Below are positions 8,670 to 17,609 of a stretch of 64,000 bases of DNA, piece after piece. The translations under genes were made by a program, and so were the position numbers. Position 1 is the stretch's first letter; each line of letters starts with the position of its first letter. Where the stretch lies: positions 62,001 through 126,000 of the forward strand of contig NZ_VLLA01000020.1 of assembly GCF_007830635.1 (NCBI RefSeq), in the 5' to 3' direction. The notes below the pieces were generated by a model. The model searched no databases, was not told where the DNA came from, and saw only the letters and a list, made by a program, of their open reading frames with translations. Source of the stretch: Bradyrhizobium huanghuaihaiense. GTDB lineage: Bacteria; Pseudomonadota; Alphaproteobacteria; Rhizobiales; Xanthobacteraceae.

Positions 8670-9422
8670 CTACACGTGCTGGCCGCCGTTGATGTGGATC
8701 TCGGCGCCGTTGACGTACGAGCTGGTGTCCGTGCACAGCACATAGATGATCTTGGCCACTTCGTCCGGTGTGCCGAGGCGGTGCATCGGGATCTGCTGAT
8801 CGACGATCTTCTCGGTGCCCGGCGACAGGATCGAGGTGTCGATCTCGCCCGGCGCGATCGCATTGACGCGCACGCCGACGCGGCCGAAGTCGGAGGCCAT
8901 CTCGCGCGTCAGCGCAGCAAGCGCGGCCTTCGAGGTGGCATAGGCAGCGCCCGCGAAGGGGTGCACGCGCGAGCCCGCGATTGAGGTGACGTTCACGACC
9001 GAACCCTTGGCCGCCTTCAGCTCCTCGATCAGTCCGCGCGCGATCATGATCGGTGCGAAGAAGTTGACGTGGAAGACATGCGTCCAAGTGTCGAGATCGG
9101 TGTCGACCGAGCCGAGCCGCGAGCCGCCGGGGCCCTTCGGCGAGATCGCGGCGTTGTTGACCAGCGCATGCAGCGCGCCGCCTTCGAGCCGGTTGCGGAT
9201 CTCGTTGATCGCGCGTGCAGTGTCCTCGGGGTCGCCGAGGTCGACCTGGATGTGGTCTTCAGGGCCCGCGTCCCACGGGCAATCCTCCGGAAACGCATGC
9301 CGCGAGCAGGTGATGACGCGCCAGCCCGCCGAGGAGAAGCGGATCACGGTGGCGTGGCCGATGCCGCGGCTCGCTCCGGTCAGGAGCAGCGTACGACGCG
9401 GCAGGTTGGACGAATGCGGCAT
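8670..9422 (-). CDS. SDR family oxidoreductase
   Basis: A 250-residue short-chain dehydrogenase/reductase. The cofactor motif TGASRGIG, the NNAA motif, the catalytic serine in VTSIAGS and the active-site pair YATSK are in the usual order, and the C-terminus ends in INGGQHV. The Rossmann start and length are classical. The ATG at 9422 has GAAAG six bases upstream and is preferred over the ATG two codons earlier. The substrate is unknown. It is in the same direction as pdxH and 50 bases downstream of it, so they may be co-transcribed. Confidence 0.9.
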   Translation of the reverse strand: MPHSSNLPRRTLLLTGASRGIGHATVIRFSSAGWRVITCSRHAFPEDCPWDAGPEDHIQVDLGDPEDTARAINEIRNRLEGGALHALVNNAAISPKGPGGSRLGSVDTDLDTWTHVFHVNFFAPIMIARGLIEELKAAKGSVVNVTSIAGSRVHPFAGAAYATSKAALAALTREMASDFGRVGVRVNAIAPGEIDTSILSPGTEKIVDQQIPMHRLGTPDEVAKIIYVLCTDTSSYVNGAEIHINGGQHV

Positions 9423-9472
9423 GGACATCTTTCAGGTCGGCCCAAAGCTCGAGATAAGGCTCAGGACAAGGC

Positions 9473-10114
9473 TCAAGGATACATCCGCGTCTTGGACCAT
9501 GGCTGGCCGGCGGCGTCACGACGAAATTCGATGCGGTCGTGCAGACGGAATGGGCGGTCGTGCCAGAACTCGATGCGCACCGGCGTGATGCGCCAGCCGC
9601 TCCAGCCCGGCGGCCGCGGCACTTCGCCGATGACGTACCTGGCCGCCACTTTCGCGATGGCTTGCTCGAAAGCGAAGCGGCTCTCCAGCGCTTCGGATTG
9701 CTTGCTCGCCCAGGCGCCGATCTGCGCCTGCTTCGGCCGCGTCGCGAAATAGGCGTCCGCCTCGGCATCGGTGACTGGCGTCACGTTGCCGCGGATGCGG
9801 ACCTGACGGCGCAGCGACTTCCAGTGAAAAAGTAACGCTGCCTTAGGATTTGCGGCGAGTTCACGGCCTTTCTGGCTGGCGATGTGGCTGTAGAAGACAA
9901 AACCCTCGGTATCGAAGCCCTTCATCAGCACCATGCGCACATCCGGCAGCCCGTCGGGATCGACGGTTGCGAGCGCCATGGCGTTCGGATCGTTCGGTTC
10001 GCTCTTGATCGCCTCGTTCAGCCAGGCATCGAACAGCGCAAAAGGCTCGTCGGCGGCGGTGAAATCACCGGATGTTAAGGGTGTCTGGTGTTTCATCGAG
10101 GTCGTGTCGGTCAT
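9473..10114 (-). CDS. pdxH: Pyridoxamine 5'-phosphate oxidase
   Basis: A 213-residue PNPOx enzyme of full length. FMN and substrate-binding segments are visible: PDVRMVLMKGFD, FYSHIASQKGRELAANP, ALLFHWKSLRRQVRIRG, TRPKQAQIGAWAS and the C-terminal block FWHDRPFRLHDRIEFRR ending in RMYP. It makes pyridoxal 5'-phosphate from pyridoxine or pyridoxamine phosphate. It is transcribed divergently from the lipoprotein gene that follows. Confidence 0.96.
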   Translation of the reverse strand: MTDTTSMKHQTPLTSGDFTAADEPFALFDAWLNEAIKSEPNDPNAMALATVDPDGLPDVRMVLMKGFDTEGFVFYSHIASQKGRELAANPKAALLFHWKSLRRQVRIRGNVTPVTDAEADAYFATRPKQAQIGAWASKQSEALESRFAFEQAIAKVAARYVIGEVPRPPGWSGWRITPVRIEFWHDRPFRLHDRIEFRRDAAGQPWSKTRMYP

Positions 10115-10152
10115 GTCTGGAGTCCGAGTTGCGTCCCGCGGCCCAAAACGCG

Positions 10153-10635
10153 TTGTTGTCCGCTACCGCCCTATATAGGACATGGGGACGCGTTGGCCTA
10201 TCGGCGATCCGCCCGTCCAGCCTTGTCATGACGATCATTCTGATCGGGCTGGGTGCCGGCGGCTGCAGCTTCTCCCGCGGTGACAAGAGTGCCTATGCCA
10301 AGGCCGACGACAGCGACCTCACCGGCTCGATCATGCGGTCGGCGAAAGACACTGCGCCGACAGAGACCGATCTCGCCTTCGCCCGCAACGCCGCCTCGGA
10401 CGTGCTGAGCAAGGGCGACAAGGATTCCAGCCAGCACTGGGAGAACCCGGAGACAGGGGCACGGGGCTCGGTGACGCCGATTGCGCAGTCCTATGCCGCC
10501 GAGGATGGCCGCAAGTGCCGAGATTTCCTGGCGAGCTACGTCAACGGGAACACGGAAAGCTGGCTCCAGGGCGCCGGTTGCCAAAGCAGTCGTGGCCGTT
10601 GGGAGATTCATACGCTAAAGCCGTGGCGGAGCTAG
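10153..10635 (+). CDS. RT0821/Lpp0805-like surface lipoprotein
   Basis: A small exported protein with a lipobox at MTIILIGLGAGGCS and a C-terminal domain resembling the rickettsial 17-kDa/RT0821 surface antigen family: HWENPETGARGSVTPI, then DGRKCRDFLASYVNG, WLQGAGCQSSRGRWEI. The start is uncertain. The ATG at 10228 would leave no basic n-region before the lipobox; a TTG at 10153 gives a plausible signal peptide, and a TTG at 10129 has a better ribosome site but nearly abuts divergent pdxH. The stop is certain. The function in the envelope is unknown. Confidence 0.72.
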   Translation: MLSATALYRTWGRVGLSAIRPSSLVMTIILIGLGAGGCSFSRGDKSAYAKADDSDLTGSIMRSAKDTAPTETDLAFARNAASDVLSKGDKDSSQHWENPETGARGSVTPIAQSYAAEDGRKCRDFLASYVNGNTESWLQGAGCQSSRGRWEIHTLKPWRS

Positions 10636-10743
10636 GAATCGGCGCGCGCCCCTAGTTGCAAAAATGCCACTCTCTCCCCACATCACCCGGAGTGGGGCGG
10701 GGAGCCCTTTGAACAATTCGAATTCTTGAAGGAGACGTGACGG

Positions 10744-11706
10744 ATGCGCGACCCCTATGAGGTCTTGGGGGTGCCGCGGAGCGCCAATGCTGCCGCGATC
10801 AAGAGCGCCTATCGCAAGCTTGCCAAGAAGCACCATCCCGACAGCAACAAGGACGATCCGAAGGCGGCCGAGCGCTTCTCCGAAATCAACTCGGCGAACG
10901 AGATCATCGGCGACGAGGACAAGCGCAAGCAGTTCGACCGCGGTGAGATCGACGCCGACGGCAAGCCACGCTTCCAGGGCTTTCCGGGTGGCGGCGGGCC
11001 GCGCGGCCGCGCGGGTCCCGGCGGATTCGAGAGCTATACTTTCCGCTCCGGCGGCGGACCCGGCCAAGGCGGCGGCGCCTTCGAGGACATCCTCAACAGC
11101 ATGTTCGGCGGCGGGATGCGCGGTGCGCGACCCGGGGCCGGCGGCGGTGCCCAGTTCGAATTCGACACCGGCGGGGTCGGGCTCGATCTCGACGTCAACG
11201 TCGCCATGTCCGTTTCGCTGGAAGAGTCCGTCAAGGGTGGCGAGAAGCGAGTGCGGCTGCCGACCGGCAAGGAGCTCAACGTCAAGATTCCGGCCGGCGT
11301 CACCGAGGGCCAGCAGATCCGGCTGCGGGGGCAGGGCGAGAGCGCCCAGGGCCATCCGCCCGGCGATCTCCTGATCACCATCAGCATCGCGCCGCACCCG
11401 TTCTTCAAGGTCGAGGGCGCGGACCTCAGGATCGACCTGCCGGTCACGCTCTACGAGGCGGTGCTCGGGGCCAAGGTCCGCGTGCCCACCCTCGGCAATG
11501 CGGTGGAGCTTTCGGTCCCGAAAAACACCTCCAGCGGCCGAACCTTCCGTCTCAAAGGTAAGGGCTTGCCGAAATCTGGCGGAACCGGGGATCTCTTCGT
11601 CACCATCAGGATTATGCTACCGGACGGGAACGACGCCGAGCTTGAAGCATTGATGGAAAAGTGGCGGGACCAGCACCCCTACAATCCACGTAGCGGGCTC
11701 GGTTAG
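10744..11706 (+). CDS. DnaJ-like (CbpA-type) co-chaperone
   Basis: 320 residues. An N-terminal J domain (DPYEVLGVPRSANAAAIKSAY) with the essential HPD in KKHHPDSNKDD is followed by a long Gly/Phe/Arg-rich linker. The two C-terminal beta domains come next (VSLEESVKGGEKRVRLPTG, then IPAGVTEGQQIRLRGQG and the GDLLI / GDLFVTI repeats). There is no cysteine-rich zinc region, so this is a class II (CbpA-like) partner of DnaK. GGAGACGTGACGG precedes the ATG. The gene order with fabI and aroC downstream is one I recall from Bradyrhizobium. Confidence 0.92.
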   Translation: MRDPYEVLGVPRSANAAAIKSAYRKLAKKHHPDSNKDDPKAAERFSEINSANEIIGDEDKRKQFDRGEIDADGKPRFQGFPGGGGPRGRAGPGGFESYTFRSGGGPGQGGGAFEDILNSMFGGGMRGARPGAGGGAQFEFDTGGVGLDLDVNVAMSVSLEESVKGGEKRVRLPTGKELNVKIPAGVTEGQQIRLRGQGESAQGHPPGDLLITISIAPHPFFKVEGADLRIDLPVTLYEAVLGAKVRVPTLGNAVELSVPKNTSSGRTFRLKGKGLPKSGGTGDLFVTIRIMLPDGNDAELEALMEKWRDQHPYNPRSGLG

Positions 11707-12029
11707 GGCGCGATCGAACTGAAGGGGTTTCCTGGAAGCCGAAAGCATCGTCCACGAGATGATGCTCATCATACGCCTGAGGCGTGATAGCGCTTCTCGG
11801 CTCGCATGCTCGACGTGTCGGCTGTCCGGCGGGGCAGCCGATAAAAAGGTGCGGCCTCGAGAGGGGGACCAGCGCGGTACCAAAAACCCCAATCGAGGCC
11901 GCCCGCGTCGATCGGCGGATCGAACGCTACTCATAATCGCGTGAACACCCGGTGCGATAATGAGACACGCCCGTGTCTTGATTCCAAATTTTCAATGACG
12001 GAATCGAGGCACCGCGCCTGTGCAGTTGT
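11707..12029. other. Intergenic region with a long hairpin
   Basis: Convergent genes flank about 320 bases with no believable reading frame. A perfect 10-base inverted repeat GCGGCCTCGA (11851-11860) / TCGAGGCCGC (11893-11902) encloses GGGG...CCCC, so a two-tiered stem could form. It may be a transcription end or a small RNA; I cannot match it to a known RNA family. Confidence 0.45.
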
Positions 12030-12800
12030 CTAGGTGCCGTTCTTCTCTGCTTGGTCGTAGACGGCCTGCGCCACCTTGGTCAGCCGGTCGCGATCACCGC
12101 CGCCGCTGACGACATAGCCGACGCCGCGCTCAGCCCAGAACAGCGCGCCGTCCTTGTCCGTCCTGGCATAGCGCATTTGCGTCGCACCATTCTCGGTCTT
12201 GGCCGAGTAGATCGTGTACCGCTCGCCCGAGGCGCCCTCATACATCAGGAACGACGCCGGCCCGTTCGGCCCCGGCAGCAGCCGGCCGCCGACCAGCTTC
12301 AGCCCGCTCGCCTCCAAATTCGGCGCGAACACGGTCCAGCCGCAGCGCCTGGTCAGCCAGGCCTGCAAATGATCGCGCTCGTTGCCGCCGACTTCGACGG
12401 GGTGACGGACCTCGACGACATAGAGGCGGTGGGCGTCGAGCGCATCCGCCGTAAAGCTCTGGAAGGTCGAAGGCGCGTTGGTTGCACCATGCGCCACCCA
12501 GCCGGCGGTGCCGCCGGCGACGAAGGCCACCAGCACAGCCGCGGCGGCGCCATAGAGCCATTGCCGGGGACGGCGCTCCAGCCGCTCGAGCTCCAGCCGT
12601 GCCGGCACCGGCTCTTGGGCGACCGAGTCGTAACGCGCGTGCAGCATCTCGGCCATGGTCCGCCAGGACTGCACCCGCTCGGCGTCCTCCGGGTGGGCGG
12701 CAAGCCAGGCCTCGACATCGGCGCTTCGCTCGGCCGGCAGCTCGCCGTCGACATAGGCGTGGAGCTCGTCCTCGGTGATGGGAATGTTGCGGTCGTTCAT
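12030..12800 (-). CDS. Anti-sigma factor, membrane-bound
   Basis: 256 residues. The cytoplasmic N-terminus has the zinc-less anti-sigma look (ITEDELHAYVDGELPAERSADVEAWLAAHPE). One transmembrane segment follows (WLYGAAAAVLVAFVAGGTAGWVA), then a periplasmic domain with HLQAWLTRRCGWTVFAPNLEASGLKLVGG, typical of anti-ECF sigma regulators of Rhizobiales. It should hold the adjacent ECF sigma factor inactive until an envelope or oxidative signal arrives. It lies 100 bases downstream of that sigma gene on the same strand. Confidence 0.88.
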   Translation of the reverse strand: MNDRNIPITEDELHAYVDGELPAERSADVEAWLAAHPEDAERVQSWRTMAEMLHARYDSVAQEPVPARLELERLERRPRQWLYGAAAAVLVAFVAGGTAGWVAHGATNAPSTFQSFTADALDAHRLYVVEVRHPVEVGGNERDHLQAWLTRRCGWTVFAPNLEASGLKLVGGRLLPGPNGPASFLMYEGASGERYTIYSAKTENGATQMRYARTDKDGALFWAERGVGYVVSGGGDRDRLTKVAQAVYDQAEKNGT

Positions 12801-12900
12801 ATCGGTCGTCTCTGGCTCTGCGGCCCAAAAAATCCTTCGTGGCTCAACTTCGTCCGCTTCGCCCTGCGGGCGGATACTAAGCGATGCATCAACCCGGCCA

Positions 12901-13389
12901 TCATTTCACCCGCCTGAGCGCCGGGCGCTCACCCTCCAGCGAAGCTTTCACGTGGGCTCTCGCCCTTGCCAGGCGCGACATCACGGTGCCGATCGGCACG
13001 CCCTGGATGTCGGCGACCTCGCGGTAGCTCATGCCCTCCAGCATCACCAGCAGCAGCACCGAACGTTGCTCCTCGACCAGCGTTGCCAGCGCCTTCTCGA
13101 TGTCGCGGCCCTCGGCTTCGGTCCCGCTGGCGTCGGGGTTGTTCTCCGTCAGCTGCATGAATTGCGGCCGCCTCGCCAGCGAGCGCCGCCGGTTCTTGTT
13201 GAGGTTGGTCAGGATCGTATAGAGCCAGCTCCTGACGTCGCCTCCGAGAAACAATCGCTCCGAACGGAGCGCGCGCACCAACGTGTCCTGCACCAGATCG
13301 TCGGCCGCATCCGCATCGCGCGTCAGCGCGCGGGCGTAGCGGCGCAACGCCGGGATCATGGCTTCCACACTCTGGCGAAACGCACTCAT
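12901..13389 (-). CDS. ECF RNA polymerase sigma factor
   Basis: 162 residues, the usual size of an ECF sigma factor. Region 2 is visible as RYARALTRDADAADDLVQDTLVRAL and DVRSWLYTILTNLNKNRRR; region 4 as LLLVMLEGMSYREVADIQGVPIGTVMSRLARARAHVKASL. The open frame continues upstream, but the ATG at 13389 begins the conserved part and is the natural start. Together with the membrane anti-sigma downstream it forms a two-gene stress module. I could not find a convincing autoregulatory GGAAC-type promoter upstream. Confidence 0.9.
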   Translation of the reverse strand: MSAFRQSVEAMIPALRRYARALTRDADAADDLVQDTLVRALRSERLFLGGDVRSWLYTILTNLNKNRRRSLARRPQFMQLTENNPDASGTEAEGRDIEKALATLVEEQRSVLLLVMLEGMSYREVADIQGVPIGTVMSRLARARAHVKASLEGERPALRRVK

Positions 13390-13561
13390 GCCGTCTTTGA
13401 TGTCCTGCCGTTCGGCGCAAGCGCCACAATCATCATAACACCCGAATGGAACGGCTATTCCGGCGCTCGAAACAGCGTTAACGCCGCGTATTAGGGCTGT
13501 ACCGCAGGGGAGGGCTGGTGTACCTCCAGACCTCAACGAGAGCTCGACGGGACGTTCAAAA

Positions 13562-14377
13562 ATGGCGCAGAATTCAGGTCTGATGCAAGGCAAGCGCGGG
13601 GTGATCCTCGGCGTTGCCAACAACCGCTCGATCGCCTGGGGCATTGCCAAGGCATGCCACGCCGCCGGCGCCGAGCTCGCCTTCACCTATCAGGGCGATG
13701 CGCTGAAGAAGCGCGTCGAGCCGCTTGCCGCCGAGATCGGCGGCCTCGTGCTCGGCCATTGCGACGTCACCGACGCCGCGACCATCGACGCGGTCTTCGC
13801 GGTGCTGAAGGAGAAGTGGGGCAAGATCGACTTCCTGGTGCACGCGATCGCTTATGGCGAGCAGCTCGACGGCCGCTACGTGGACACCACGCAGGAGAAT
13901 TTTTCGAAGTCGATGCTGATCTCCTGCTATTCGTTCACGGCGGTGGCGCAGCGCGCCGAGAAGCTGATGACCGATGGCGGCTCGCTGATCACGCTCTCTT
14001 ACTACGGCGCCGAGAAGTGGATGCCGCATTACAACGTGATGGGCGTGGCGAAAGCGGCGCTGGAAGCCAGCGTGCGCTATCTCGCCGCCGATCTCGGCGA
14101 GAAGAACATCCGCGTCAACGCGATCTCGGCAGGTCCCATCAAGACGCTGGCGGCGTCCGGCATCGGCGACTTCCGCTATATCCTGAAGTGGAACGAGACC
14201 AACGCGCCGATGCGGCGCAACGTGTCCACCGAAGACGTCGGCGGCAGCGCGCTGTATTTCCTCTCCGACCTCTCGCGTGGCGTCACCGGCGAGGTGCATC
14301 ACGTCGATTCCGGCTACCACGTGCTCGGAATGAAGCGCCCGGACGCGCCGGACATTTCGCTCGGTGGGAAGGACTAG
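13562..14377 (+). CDS. fabI: Enoyl-[acyl-carrier-protein] reductase (NADH)
   Basis: 271 residues. The FabI variant of the SDR fold is clear: GVANNRSIAWGIAKACH cofactor region, FLVHAIAYGE, and the catalytic tyrosine and lysine spaced as in FabI (YNVMGVAKAALE). RVNAISAGPIKTLAASGI and the final VHHVDSGYHVLGM follow. It performs the last reduction of each fatty acid elongation cycle and is the triclosan-target type. It is divergent from the sigma gene and followed closely by a phosphatase gene. Confidence 0.97.
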   Translation: MAQNSGLMQGKRGVILGVANNRSIAWGIAKACHAAGAELAFTYQGDALKKRVEPLAAEIGGLVLGHCDVTDAATIDAVFAVLKEKWGKIDFLVHAIAYGEQLDGRYVDTTQENFSKSMLISCYSFTAVAQRAEKLMTDGGSLITLSYYGAEKWMPHYNVMGVAKAALEASVRYLAADLGEKNIRVNAISAGPIKTLAASGIGDFRYILKWNETNAPMRRNVSTEDVGGSALYFLSDLSRGVTGEVHHVDSGYHVLGMKRPDAPDISLGGKD

Positions 14378-14389
14378 TTCTTATCTGCA

Positions 14390-14989
14390 ATGCCCGGGCC
14401 TACAATCTATTATCTTCGCCACGGCGAGACCGAGTGGAATGCGCTCGGGCGGCTTCAGGGCACCAGGGACATTCCGCTGAATGTGCGCGGCCGCAATCAG
14501 GCCGTGCAGGCCGGCGGCGTTTTGGCCGATCTGTTCAGGCGTGACGGGCGCGACAAGGCCGCGCTGCCTTACGTGTCGAGCCCGCTCGGCCGTGCGCGCC
14601 AGACCATGGAACTCGCGCGCGGCAAGCTCGAGCTGCCGGTGGCCGGCTATACGCTCGACGATCGTCTGCGCGAGATCGGCTACGGCGCCTGGGAAGGGCT
14701 GACGCTGGCCGAGAGCGAGGCGAAGGATCCAGACATCTATGCAAGGCGCCTCGCCGACAAATGGACCGTGGGGCCTGCGGGCGGGGAAACCTATGCCGAC
14801 GTGCAGGTCCGCGTGCGGGCCTGGTACGACCAGCTCCGGACCGACACGGTCGCGGTGGCCCATGGCGGGACCTGCAGGACCCTGATGGTGTCCCTGGGGC
14901 TGGAGACCCCCGCCAGCGCCGCCGAGCTCTATATCGAGCAAGGCGCCGTCTACGTGTTCCGCGACGGGCGGCTGGAGAAGTTTAGTTGA
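14390..14989 (+). CDS. Histidine phosphatase (phosphoglycerate mutase-like) family protein
   Basis: 199 residues. The phosphoacceptor motif YYLRHGETEWNALGR is at the N-terminus, SSPLGRARQTMEL gives the second arginine, LREIGYGAWEG the acidic residue, and AVAHGGTCRTLM the second catalytic histidine. Members range from phosphoglycerate mutases to general phosphatases; nothing here decides which. It starts 12 bases after fabI and is probably in its transcript. Confidence 0.9.
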   Translation: MPGPTIYYLRHGETEWNALGRLQGTRDIPLNVRGRNQAVQAGGVLADLFRRDGRDKAALPYVSSPLGRARQTMELARGKLELPVAGYTLDDRLREIGYGAWEGLTLAESEAKDPDIYARRLADKWTVGPAGGETYADVQVRVRAWYDQLRTDTVAVAHGGTCRTLMVSLGLETPASAAELYIEQGAVYVFRDGRLEKFS

Positions 14990-15000
14990 GTCCCTCCCAC

Positions 15001-15103
15001 CGTCATTCCGGGGCGGTGCGTAGCACCGAACTCCGGTGCGCCCTTGCGCACCTGAGAATCTCGAGATTCCGGGTCTGGTCCTGCGGACCATCCCGGAATG
15101 ACG
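15001..15103. repeat. Palindromic dispersed repeat (CGTCATTCCGGGGC family)
   Basis: Begins CGTCATTCCGGGGC and ends CATCCCGGAATGACG. The inner block CCTGAGAATCTCGAGATTCC followed by GGGT is shared exactly with the repeat at 23062-23160, so the two belong to one family. It fills the gap before aroC. Confidence 0.8.
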
Positions 15104-15178
15104 GGAACATCGTTTGACCGGTTCTGCCTTGCGCGCTACCACGCAATGTAATTTGTCAACGCTAGGCGGCAGTTCGGG

Positions 15179-16267
15179 ATGTCCTTCAACACCTTCGGCC
15201 ACATGTTCCGCGTCACCACCTTCGGCGAGAGCCACGGGGTGGCGATCGGCTGCGTGGTTGACGGCTGCCCGCCGATGATCCCGCTCACCGAGGCCGACAT
15301 CCAGCGGGATCTCGACCGCCGCCGTCCCGGCCAGTCACGCTTCACCACCCAGCGCCAGGAGCCGGACCAGGTCAAGATTCTGTCCGGCGTGATGGCGCAT
15401 CCGGAAACCGGCGTGCAGGTGACGACGGGCACGCCGATCGGCCTCCTGATCGAGAACACCGACCAGCGCTCGAAGGACTATTCCGAGATCAAGGACAAGT
15501 TTCGTCCGGGCCACGCCGACTTCACCTATGAGGCGAAATACGGCCTGCGCGACTATCGCGGCGGCGGCCGCTCCTCGGCGCGCGAGACCGCGATGCGGGT
15601 CGCAGCCGGCGCCATCGCGCGAAAAGTGCTGCCCGACGTGAAGGTGCGCGGCGCGCTGGTGCAGATCGGCCCGCACAAGATCGACCGCGACAAGTGGGAC
15701 TGGGACGAGATTGCGAAAAATCCGTTCTTCTGCCCGGACAAGGACAAGGCCGCGTTCTTCGAGACCTATCTCGACGGTATCCGCAAAAGCGGCTCCTCGA
15801 TCGGCGCGGTGCTCGAGATTGTCGCCGAAGGCGTGCCTGCAGGTCTTGGCGCACCGATCTACGCCAAGCTCGATTCTGATCTCGCGGGCGCGATGATGAC
15901 CATCAACGCGGTGAAGGGCGTCGAGATCGGCGCCGGCTTCGGCGCGGCCGAGCTCACCGGCGAAGAGAACGCCGACGAGATGCGCACCGGCAATGACGGC
16001 ACGCGCTTCCTCTCCAACCATGCCGGCGGCGTTCTGGGCGGCATCTCCACGGGACAGCCGATCGTGGTGCGTTTCGCGGTGAAGCCGACCTCGTCGATCC
16101 TCCAGCCGCGTCTCACCGTCGACCGCAAGGGCGCCGACACCGAGATATTCACCAAGGGCCGCCACGACCCCTGCGTCGGCATCCGCGCCGTCCCCGTCGG
16201 CGAAGCCATGATGGCCTGCGTGCTGGCCGATCATTTCATCCGGGATCGCGGGCAGGTCGGCCGCTAG
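15179..16267 (+). CDS. aroC: Chorismate synthase
   Basis: 362 residues, full length. The signature TTFGESHGVAIGCVVDGCPP is at the N-terminus, with the RRPGQSRFTTQR, GGGRSSARETA and SNHAGGVLGGISTGQPIV segments that bind FMN and substrate, and the RHDPCVGIRAVPVGEAM end. It converts EPSP to chorismate, the last step of the shikimate pathway. The ATG follows GGG and gives the conserved MSFNTFGHMFRV start. Confidence 0.97.
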   Translation: MSFNTFGHMFRVTTFGESHGVAIGCVVDGCPPMIPLTEADIQRDLDRRRPGQSRFTTQRQEPDQVKILSGVMAHPETGVQVTTGTPIGLLIENTDQRSKDYSEIKDKFRPGHADFTYEAKYGLRDYRGGGRSSARETAMRVAAGAIARKVLPDVKVRGALVQIGPHKIDRDKWDWDEIAKNPFFCPDKDKAAFFETYLDGIRKSGSSIGAVLEIVAEGVPAGLGAPIYAKLDSDLAGAMMTINAVKGVEIGAGFGAAELTGEENADEMRTGNDGTRFLSNHAGGVLGGISTGQPIVVRFAVKPTSSILQPRLTVDRKGADTEIFTKGRHDPCVGIRAVPVGEAMMACVLADHFIRDRGQVGR

Positions 16268-16346
16268 CGCCGGTAGGGCCTTCGTGTCGCGGTACCAGCC
16301 CACCGCGCAGCTTGACGTCTGCACAACTTCGTCCGCAAATGCGGGC

Positions 16347-17537
16347 ATGCAAAACTCCGAGCTACACCGTATCACCGACTGGCTGATCGACGGCGCGAGG
16401 TCGTCCGGAACCCCGGCCGAGATGATCGCCGACGTCTGCGAGCATCTGGTCGAGGCCGGCCTGCCGCTGTGGCGGTTCGGCATCTTTATCCGCACGCTGC
16501 ATCCGGAGATCTTTGGCCGCAACTTCATCTGGCGGCAGGGCGAGGAGGTCGAGATCGGCTCCGTCGATTTCGAGATCCTGGAGACGCCCGAATTCGCCAA
16601 GAGCCCGCTGCGGATCGTGTTCGAGCAGGGGCTGGAGGTCCGCGGACGCATCGACGGTCGCGACAACGAGCGGTTTCCGTTTCTCGACGACATGCGGGCC
16701 GAAGGGGCGACCGACTATATCGCCGTGCCCATGCCGTTTCTCGACGGCTCGGTCCATGCGACCAGCTGGGTGACACGGCATCCCGGCGGGTTCAGCGATG
16801 ACCACGTCGCGGCAATCCGCTCCATCGTGACGCCGCTCGCGCGCGTCGCCGAGATCATCAGCCTGCGCCGCACCGCCGAGATGCTGCTCGACACCTATGT
16901 CGGCAACCGCGCCGGCGCGCGCATCCTCGGCGGCCAGATCCGCCGCGGCCACAACGACACCATGCAGGCCGCGATCTGGCTCTCGGATCTGCGCGGTTTC
17001 ACCGCGCTGTCGGACCGCCTGCCGGCAGAGACCGTGGTCGAGATCCTCAACCAGTATTTCGATTGCCAGGTCACCGCGATCCGCGGCCATGGCGGCGAGG
17101 TGCTGAAATTCATGGGCGACGGCCTGCTCGCGGTGTTCCCGATCGACGAATATGTCGGCGATGCCGCCCATGTCTGCACGCGCGTGCTGGAGGCTGCGCG
17201 CGAATCCCGCGCCAGCGTCGAGGCGCTCGCCTTTCCGGTCGGCGACATCGTCGAGCGCTTCCGCTTCGGCGTTGCGCTGCACGTCGGCAACATCCTCTAT
17301 GGCAATATCGGCGGCGGCAACCGGCTCGACTTCACCTGCATCGGCCCCGCCGTCAATCTCGCGGCACGACTGGAGAAGATCGCCGGCCGGCTGGGGCGCA
17401 CCGTCGTGGTCTCGGAAGTCTTTGCCAATGCCTGCCGCCACGACTGGCGCGCGCTCGGCGAATTTCCGATCGCGGGTTTCTCCAAGGCGCAGCGCGTCTA
17501 CGGGCTCGGCGAAGAGACGCCGGTGGTGATGGCGTGA
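16347..17537 (+). CDS. Class III adenylate/guanylate cyclase
   Basis: About 396 residues. The N-terminal ~190 residues form an unassigned sensory-type domain. The C-terminal catalytic domain shows the first metal aspartate in AAIWLSDLRGFTALSD, the second in KFMGDGLLAVFP, and NRLDFTCIGPAVNLAARLE for the nucleotide and transition-state residues. The ATG at 16347 (MQNSELHRI) gives a compact protein; a GTG at 16284 just after aroC is the alternative. No transmembrane helix is seen, so it is probably cytosolic. Bradyrhizobium encodes many such cyclases; the signal is unknown. Confidence 0.88.
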   Translation: MQNSELHRITDWLIDGARSSGTPAEMIADVCEHLVEAGLPLWRFGIFIRTLHPEIFGRNFIWRQGEEVEIGSVDFEILETPEFAKSPLRIVFEQGLEVRGRIDGRDNERFPFLDDMRAEGATDYIAVPMPFLDGSVHATSWVTRHPGGFSDDHVAAIRSIVTPLARVAEIISLRRTAEMLLDTYVGNRAGARILGGQIRRGHNDTMQAAIWLSDLRGFTALSDRLPAETVVEILNQYFDCQVTAIRGHGGEVLKFMGDGLLAVFPIDEYVGDAAHVCTRVLEAARESRASVEALAFPVGDIVERFRFGVALHVGNILYGNIGGGNRLDFTCIGPAVNLAARLEKIAGRLGRTVVVSEVFANACRHDWRALGEFPIAGFSKAQRVYGLGEETPVVMA

Positions 17538-17609
17538 AGGCGTTCAGACCGACGATCGTGCCAGTCGGCTGAGCAGAGCTACACTCACCGCTCTTGGCTG
17601 CTGCGCGCC

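Noticed and set aside
11851..11902. SRP RNA or 6S RNA at the hairpin
   Set aside because: The conserved SRP tetraloop region and the 6S central bubble are absent.
13390..13560. A GGAAC-type ECF promoter before the sigma gene
   Set aside because: GGAAC near 13446 is followed by CGTT only after about 22 bases and on the wrong strand for the sigma gene, so it does not fit the 16-17 base spacing.
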